Positions 34,401 to 43,400 of a stretch of DNA of 64,000 bases are shown here, piece by piece. Under the pieces are notes generated by a model. That model was not told the DNA's origin and did no database searches. It saw nothing but the letters and a program-made list of their open reading frames with translations. A program made the translations under genes and the position numbers. How positions within the stretch are numbered: position 1 is the first letter of the stretch; the number at the start of each line of letters is the position of its first letter. This DNA comes from Thermococcus camini (lineage in GTDB: Archaea > Methanobacteriota_B > Thermococci > Thermococcales > Thermococcaceae), in contig NZ_LR881183.1 in NCBI RefSeq assembly GCF_904067545.1, positions 1,244,277 to 1,308,276 of the forward strand. Reading direction: 5' to 3'.

Positions 34401-37400
34401 GGAGTACAGTGTTAGGGCCGTGGTGGAGAACTCCAACGGGAGCGAGAGCCACAGCTGGGTCTGGTACGTCTATCCAAAACCCAGCGTTACCCTTCGCTTC
34501 GTCGAGCCGACTCCAGAGAACGGGGCGATGCTCAACTTTAGGAAGGTTATTATCAACGTGAGTTCATCGGTAGAGCTGGAAAACGCTACCCTCGAATGGA
34601 ACGGTCTCAACGAAAGCATGAGCGGTTCTGGAAAGAGCTGGTGGGCGGTCAAGGACAACCTCCCGGATGGAACCTACACCTTCCGCGTTTATGGCTCAGT
34701 AGAGGGTGTGACGAACAGCACCGAGGAGAGGAGCCTTCAGATCGACGCAACTCCGCCGAGGGCAACTATGGTTGGAGAGAGCAGTGAGGAGGTGGTTGAA
34801 GGTGCGGGTGTTGGGATATTCGCGAGGTGGGGCGATGAGCATCTCTCCTCGGCGGAACTTTGGACGAACGCGAGCGAGGGGTTTGAATGGACGAAGACCC
34901 CGCTCGAACTCGTCGATGGCTGGAGCAACTGGACGATAGAGACTGGAGACGGCTTCGCCGGGAAGACCTTCTGCTGGTACATCGTTGCCAACGACACCTT
35001 TGGGAACGAGAACATGACCGAGCCAATGTGTTTCAGGGTTGAGGAGAGACTGAGGATAATCGCCTTTGCACCCGAAGCGGGAGAGATAGCGCTCTGGGAC
35101 AACGAAAGTGTTTCCTTCTCAATAGAGCTGAACAAACGGGCAAACATCACCTGGCTGGTGAACGAAACCCCCGTTCTCGGGGAGGAGGGGGATTCATCGA
35201 CCTATACCAACTCGTCCCTGATTCCTGGAACCTGGAACATCACAGCGGTCGCGGAGAGAGGGAAGGAAAGGGCCACTCACTCGTGGAGGCTGATGGTGGA
35301 GACGGACAGAACCCCGCCGGGGTTAGAGTTCGTCCCCCCCACACCTGAGAACGGCTCCCTCCTTGGGAACGGAACTGTGACCTTCGTTCTCATGTCGAAC
35401 GAGGACCTGAGTAACGCCACTCTGCTCCTGGATGGTTTGAGATACCCAATGGTAGGTGAGGGTGAGCGGTGGAGCGTCACCGTTGGAGTCCCTGACGGAA
35501 GGCATAGATTCTACGCGACTGGGGAAGACCTCCACGGTAACGTGAACAGGACGGGGATGACTACCTTTGAGGTGGATACAAAGGCACCAGCACTGCTCTC
35601 ATGGGGACAGGGAAGAGATGCCGCCCTTGAAGGGGAGTCCATTCCAGTGAGCGCCCTCTGGGACGAGCCACACCCTGCCCGGGCTGTTCTTGAGGGCAAC
35701 GCCACGGGTGACGGAAGCTGGCGGATACTCGGAAAGATGGACTACTCCGACTGGACGAACTTCACGATTTCAACGGAGGGCCTGAAGGGCCTCTACTGCT
35801 GGCGTATCCTGGTAAATGACACTCTCGGCAGGGAAAGCGAGACGCCGCTGAGCTGCTTCCGCGTGGAGGAACACCTGATGATAACCAATTTCTCGCCCGA
35901 GGACTTTGAGGTTGGCTTCCTCTCCAACGAAACCGCCGTGTTTTCAATAGCTCTCAACAGGGGCGCCAACGTTATATGGCTCATCAATGGAAGCCGGGTG
36001 TTCGGCGAAGAGGGAACGTCCTCCACGTACACCAACTCGTCCCTTATACCAGGGCTCTGGAACGTTACGGCAATCGCTGAGACTGGAAGAGAGAGGGTCT
36101 CCCACTCCTGGCTGGTGAGGGTCGGGAAGGCTGACACGATGGCACCGGTTCTGGCCTTCGTTCCACCCACCCCTGAGAACGGTTCTATAACAAACCGGAG
36201 CGAGGTTGTATTCAGGCTCAACGCCGACGAGGGGCTTTCCTGGGCAATTCTTGAGCTCGATGGGAGGAACTACACCATGAGCGGAAGCGACCGCGAGTGG
36301 AGTTTGACCCTCACCCTGGAAGATGGGGTTCACTCCTTCAGGGCCTACGCCTCCGACGTGGCAGGGAACCGGAACTCCACCGAGACCCGGCTCTTTGCAG
36401 TGGACACGATTCCCCCCGAGATAGCGGCAACCGCCCCCGGAACAGTGGAGAGAACCGAAGGAGCTAACGCCACCGTGACGTTCTACGATACCAATCCAGC
36501 CAACTACACGATTCTCCTCGACGGGGTAGTGGTTGTGGAAGGAAACTTCTCCGACGGTGAAGCTGTGACTCTGGAGATTCCAACGGAAAGCACCGGAGTT
36601 CTTGAATACAAAGCCCTCGCCAGGGACAGGGCAGGGAATCTTGCCGAGAGGGACTTTACGGTCGAGGTTGTTGACACAACCCCACCCACCATTCACTTCC
36701 TCCCGCCGACGCCGGGGAACGCTTCAATTTTGAACGTCTCGGAGGTTGAGTTCAGGATAAACTCAAGTGAAGAACTGTCGAGGGCAGTTCTAATCTCCAG
36801 CGAGGGCAGATTTAACGGAACGGAACTTGAAAGGAATGGCACCGCCTGGAGCGCCACCCTTACACTCCCGGACGGGGAATACACTTTCAAGGTAAAGGGC
36901 TGGGATGTTGCAGGAAACGCTGGATTCAGCGAGGGGATAAGCATCACCGTTGATACAACGGCCCCCTCCCTCAGCTTCCTCGAACCAACGCCGGAGAACG
37001 GTTCCCTCGTTGGGAGCTGCACTATGAGCATAGTCATAAACGCAAGCGAGGAGCTCGCTGAGGCGATCCTTGAATTTGATGGGACGAGATATACCATGAG
37101 CCCCTCGGAAGGCCTCTGGAGCTACTCAGGAAGTCCCTGCTCCGGGGATGGGCTTTACTCCTTCAGGGTTCATGGGAAAGACCTGGCCGGAAACCGGAAC
37201 TCGACTGAAACGAGGGTAATCGTGGTGGATTCAACGCCCCCCAATATCACCTGGGTTCACCCATTCAACATGACTCCTGCAGGGGAGGGCACATACAGGG
37301 CAGAGAGGCTCTCCAACGCCGGCTTTATGTTCAACGTTACGGAGGCCCATCCGGGAGGTTATTCGGTTTCCCTTCGCCAGGACCCGAGTAAGCCGTGGGA

Positions 37401-40400
37401 GATGTTCCGGAGCGGCTCGTACTCAAGCGGGGTTCCCTTCGGCTTCGCCGTCTCCACGGGAGAGGTCGGTCTGACGTTCTACCACGTCGTCATAGCCGAC
37501 GCCGCCGGTAACTTCGTCTCTCTTAACTATGTCGTCAACGTCTCCGACACAACTCCACCTGGAGAAGTGCTCGGGCCTTCAGTGAACACCGACAGCACGG
37601 GCTTTACTGTGAGCTGGAGGAATCCCACTGATGACGACTTCGAGCGCGTTGAGCTCTACCTCGACCCGAGGATCGAGGACGAGAAGGGGGAGAAGGCAAT
37701 AAACTGGGAGGGCTCGCTGATAGCCAACCTGAGCGGTGAGCCGGGGGAGGAGATGAGGTACTCCAGAAACGCCGCCCACGGCGACCACGTGCTCTACATG
37801 AGGACCTTTGACCGCTACGGCAACGGCGGCAACTTTACGAGGATAGAATTCAACGTCCCCCTGCCACCCTTCACCCTCCGTTACCTCAAACCCACACCCC
37901 AGAACGGGGAGAAGATAAAGGGCGATGCGGTTGAGATCGTGGTGGAAGCAAGCGTCGAGCTGAGTAGCTGTATCCTCACCTGGAACGGGGAAGAAGTACC
38001 AATGCAGGTCACAGGAAAGTCCTGTTCCATAACCATGACAGTCGTTCCCGGAGCAAATTACACCTTCCACGTATCGGCAATGGACTGGCACTTCAGGCGG
38101 AGGACGCTGGAGGAGAGGCACTTCTCCGTTCCGGGGACGTGCTTTGGAAAGGGGAACGGAATCAAGATAACTTCCCCTGTCTCGGATCCGATGTCCCTCA
38201 GGTTCCCCGTGAGCTTCCTGTTCAGGACCAACACCCTGGCGAGGAAATACCTCTACAAGGCGAACGTAAATGGGGAGAGGATTTCCGGCGAATTCTCACC
38301 AGCTCTGGAGCTAATCAATGTGGAAAATGGAGGAGAAAAGACCTACACATTCAACGGAACGTTCTTCCTTGACCTGTGGGGCCTCAGGAACAAACTGGTC
38401 AAGACAATAGCCGACGGCAAGCCTTTAAGGGTTGACCTCCACCTCGCCGCCCTCGATGCCTGCGGGAAGGTCATCGAGACGGAGAGGAGCTTTTCAGTCT
38501 GCGGCAACGCTGAGGAGCCGAAGTTCTGGGTCGATCTCAAGGACTTCTACTACCGCGACGAGGGCGTGATAATCAGGGCGCATTACGACAACCGGACCCC
38601 GGTTGAAGCGTTCTACTACTCGGTGAACGGCGGGGAATGGGTGCGGTTCAACGGAACGGCCAACCTGACGGAGAAACTTATCAGGGGCGCGAACACGGTT
38701 CTTATCAAGGCCGTCACCCCATGCGGTCTTGAGGGAGTGAAGAAGTACGGGGTCTTTATCGGCCCGCCGAGGAACGGCGACTGGCTGGTCAACTCCACCG
38801 AGGGCTGTGCCGGGGTTAGCTTCGCAATAAATGGAAGCCTCCTGATAACCGAAAACGGCTCGCTTGAGATGAGGAACTGCAGAATCTCCCTTCGCGGCGG
38901 CGTCGAGGTGAACGGGACGGTGAGGGTTCTCGAAAACTCGCTGATAGGTGGAGAGTCCCTCTTCCTATCTGGAAACGGGGGGAAAATCAAGGTCTCCGAC
39001 TCTGAACTTAAGGGCTTTACTACGGGAACCTTCGCCAACGGAAGTGCCTCCTTTGAAAAATCGCTGTTAGAGGGCGAGTTCACCCTCCGCTCCTCAGAGG
39101 TGTCGATAGTTGAGAGCGAGGTCAACGGGGGCGTCACAGCGAGTGGAAGCTTAACCGTGCTCAAGAGCAGGTTCCACGGTGGAACCGGTCTGAGCTACGA
39201 GAGAACCGGTCAAGGAACCCTCGTGCTCAGGGACAGCAACTTCACGAACAGCGACTACGGCATAAGGTTCAATGGTCCCGCTTCTGACTGGAACTGGCAG
39301 ATGAAGAACCTCGTAGTGGAGAACAACAGATACGCCGGCTTTTACCTCGAAGCACCGAGCTACGGCTACTCCACGGAACTTCTGAAGAACGTCACCGTGA
39401 GGAACAACCCAGTTGGGATATACGCCCGGAACGTTAGACTTAGGGTTGAGAAATCCAACGTCTCATCCAACGGCGCCAACTTCGTCCTCCACCTCGGCGG
39501 GAACTGGATATACCTGGTGAACTCAACGGTAGGGGGGAGCGACAGGGCTTTCCAGGCCTGGGAGACCGGAGGAATAGAGCTTTGGGATACAAACGTCAGC
39601 GGTAGCGTTGAGCCCGACGCGGACAGGTTCATGGTCCACGTTACGCGGGAGGCTGAAGTCAGGATGGAGGACGGCAGGGCGAGGAACTTCTACGGGTACG
39701 TGGACGGAAGGCTCGTGATGACAAGCTACACCGCTGAGAACGGGAGGATAGAGGTGAGGCCCGGGGGAAGGCTGATAGTCCAAGACAGGGACGGTATCCC
39801 CGCGACGGAAGCGATAGACGGCGACGCGGTAAAACTCATAGGCATGAACGTTACCGGAATGGCCAATGACAACGGAGAGAGCCAGATCATCATCCTCAAC
39901 GCGGTTCTTAAGGACAGCAACGTTCACAGCAACTCCCGTGAGGCCATAGTTAAGGGGTGCTCCGTCGAGGGCGGTTCCCTCGCCTTCACGACCTCCCCAG
40001 GGGTATCGAGGAACCTAAAGGTGAACGAGGTCTTCGATGACACCGCGGAGTGGCACTACTCGCTCGGCAAACCTGATGATTCCTGGATTTACACCCCCAC
40101 CACGGATGGGATGCAGTCTGGAAGCGGCCCGTTCGCGGCGAACCTCTACTCTTCCGGCTTTGCAAGCGGAACGGAAGTCGGTGAGTTCACTGATCTGTAT
40201 CTCAAGAAGGCCTTCGAGCTGGAGAAACTCCCAGTCCAGGCGTGGCTCAGTTACTACGCGGTGAGCGGCGTCGAGATTTACGTGAACGGGAGAAAGGTCG
40301 TGGACGAGGTAGATTACAAGGCCCAGCTCTCCTTCACACAGGGATGGGGAGGAGGAAGGATAACCGCTCACCCCCTGACGGGGCTCATTGATATCGCCGG

Positions 40401-43400
40401 CTACCTGAGGCAGGGAAGGAACGTTATATCTGTCCACGTCAGGAATCCGGATGAGTACCCCTACCCCGGACTCGGGGCCTTCAAGGCGAGGCTGAGCGTT
40501 GTTACTGGAGCAGCGGGCATAACTGACAGCAGAATCGGGGCAAACATCGGCGGCGGAAGGGCCATGCTCATCCTGGCGAGGGACGAAATAGACGGCAACG
40601 TCACGGCACTCAGCGACTCCTGGGTGAGGATATCCGGCTCCACCATTCACGGCGGGGTGGGGATATACGGACACCTGGAGCTCCTGAGGAGCACCCTGGA
40701 GGGAAACGGAACCGGGACCGGAATCAGGGCGCGGAACCCCTTCGAGATAGTGCTCAACGAGAGCAGGATAAGGAACTTTGAATACGGCATAGATGCGTCC
40801 CCTCTTGGAATGAACGGCAAGCTTGAGGTGTATTCCAGTGAGATAAGCGGAAACGATGTTGGGGTATCGCTCTTCCACGCTTCCCTGCTCTTCGAGAGCT
40901 CCTATCTGATCCACAACGGGGTGGGCCTTGAGGTGGGGAAAGTCGAGGGAAGGATTCACAACAGCCTCCTGTTCAACAACGGTAAGGCCGTGGCCTTTTC
41001 CCTCGGCACCAACGGAAACTTCACCTTCGACCACAACAGCGTGATTGAGAACGGGGTGGGAGTACAGTTCACCGAGTACAGTGACAAACCCTTCCTGGCC
41101 ACCAACAATATAATCCAGGGCAACGGGGTTGGAGTATCAATAAAGGCCCCCGTTAGGGTATTCCTTACCAACAACTCCCTGGTGAACGGCAAGGGCCTCT
41201 ACGTCTCCTCCACAGGGACGCCGCCGGAACTCGTTCACACCGACTGGGGCGGCCACGAGCCGAAGATCGTGGAGAACTACACCGGCGGGACCATGTACAC
41301 CGCCTCCGGGAGGGAGGAGGAGAACTACGACATACTCAGCCTCGTCCCAGGGGCTGAGCCAGGCGACACGGTGGAAACCGGACCGGGCTGGGGCTCGGAC
41401 CTGCTCTGGGCACACCTTTCCATCCACCCTGAGGAGAACGGGACCGTGAAGGGAGTCGTCTCACTCGAAGGAACCGCCAGTTCGAGCTCCGGCATATCGA
41501 AGGTCAACTACAGCCTGATAATCAACGGGACGGAGGTGCTCCTCAGCGAGAACGATGTTAACGACGCGGTTTACAACGACTACATAACCCTCGATACAGT
41601 TGCCATGAACCTGACCGGGACGGGTTACATAAAGTTCACCGCCGAGGACGGCAACGGGGTGAGCATCAGCTTCATCAGGAAGGTTTACTTCGGGAACGCC
41701 GAGATAAGAATAGAGGGCTATTCAATAAGCCACCCGACGGCCCTCTATGTTTACAGGAAGATTTCGGAGGATGGCAAGAATGTAATCCCCTACAGAGAGC
41801 GCTTCGCCAACATAACCGTGAGACTGGGGAACATCGGCTCCTTCGACGGCGCGGCGAAGATAGAGCTGGTTCTCCCGGACTACATAGAGCGCCACACGGG
41901 AAGGATAAGCCTCATAGTTGCAATCCCTGCCAACATGAGCGGTGACTTCCACGCCCTCGTGCCGATAACCGTTTACGACCCGATAACCCTGACCTGGGAC
42001 CCCCTGCCGGAGGAGCTTCCGAAAAGCGGAAAGATACCCTTGGAGATAAGGCTATACGACATGGACGGCGTTCTCAGGGACGAGAGAAGGACGGAGATAA
42101 GCTTCGACATCGGGCCCGTCTTCAGGCTCGACAAGTACGACGCCTACTCTCTCTCAAGATCCTGGTGTCAGAACAGCGGGAAGTGCCACAAGAAGAACTT
42201 TGTGACCGGTGTTTACACCTACGACGGCGACGGCGATGGAGTACTCGAAGCGGCCGAGAGTCACCACTTCAACTTCATCCTGGAGAACATCGGGACGAGG
42301 GAGGTTTACCTGGATAAGCTAACCTTCTTCGACTGCATTCCGGAGAGGGACCCGTACTACGCCAATAAGGTGCTCAAGAGGAACTCAGTCAGCATACTGG
42401 GGAGTGGAGAGGACGTTTTCCTCTCTGATGTAACCTCGGACAACCTGAAGAAATTCCTTAGGCCAGGGGAGAAGATGTGGGCCAACGGGGTCTGGATGCC
42501 CTGGTGGGACGACAGGCCGCCGAGGGTAATACCGCCCGTGAACTTCTCAGGTGAGTACATGAGCACGGTCTTCGTCTACTACCGCGAGAGCAGGGACGGG
42601 GTGGCGCTTCCGGAGAGGTACATAAGCCCAGCCGTGAACTATCAGAGAACACCCGTGGCGAGCCTCAACAAGACCTTTGAGCAGTTCACGGAGTTCGTCG
42701 GGCCGATAAAGGTGGACGTCATCGGAATAAACGGCAACAAAACCTACCTGCGCCTGGAGAACACCAACGACAACGTCTACTACAACTACTACGCGGAAGG
42801 CTACTACGACCTCGACCCCAAGGGCTACGTCTGGTACCACGCAATCCCGCCCGGCTTCGAGTTCAAAGTTACGGTCGGACACAGCAGAATGCCGAACAGC
42901 GTCATACCCCACTACCGCGTGACAGTTGGCGCCGAGCACTCCCTCCTCTTCAACGAGATACAGCTGATAGCCATAGGAGCGGAGGGCGCGCTTAAGGTCT
43001 ACGACATAGACGTTCCAGTCGAGACCATCGTCATGGCCCTCGTGAAGGCCTTCCTCAAGATAACCAACATAGTCGAGAACATCGACTTCCCAAGCGACCA
43101 GAGCATAGCGGAATACTCCCAGAGCAGTTCCGCGGTCCAGGTGAACGAGATGCTGGCCAACGATAACTCCACCATAGTGCCCCTAACCCTCGACGACTTC
43201 GCGAGGTGGGAGAAGGAGGGCCTGAACCAGAGCTACTACTACAAGATGGAGCACTTCTCGGAGCAGCCCCTCGAAACCAAGGTGGACCTCTTCACGACGC
43301 TCGGCAAGGCGATAATAACCGACGAGGACCTGCAGACCCTCTTCATAGAGACCGTGCTCGAAATCATAGACAACGACGCCCTCAACGACATCTACAAGGT

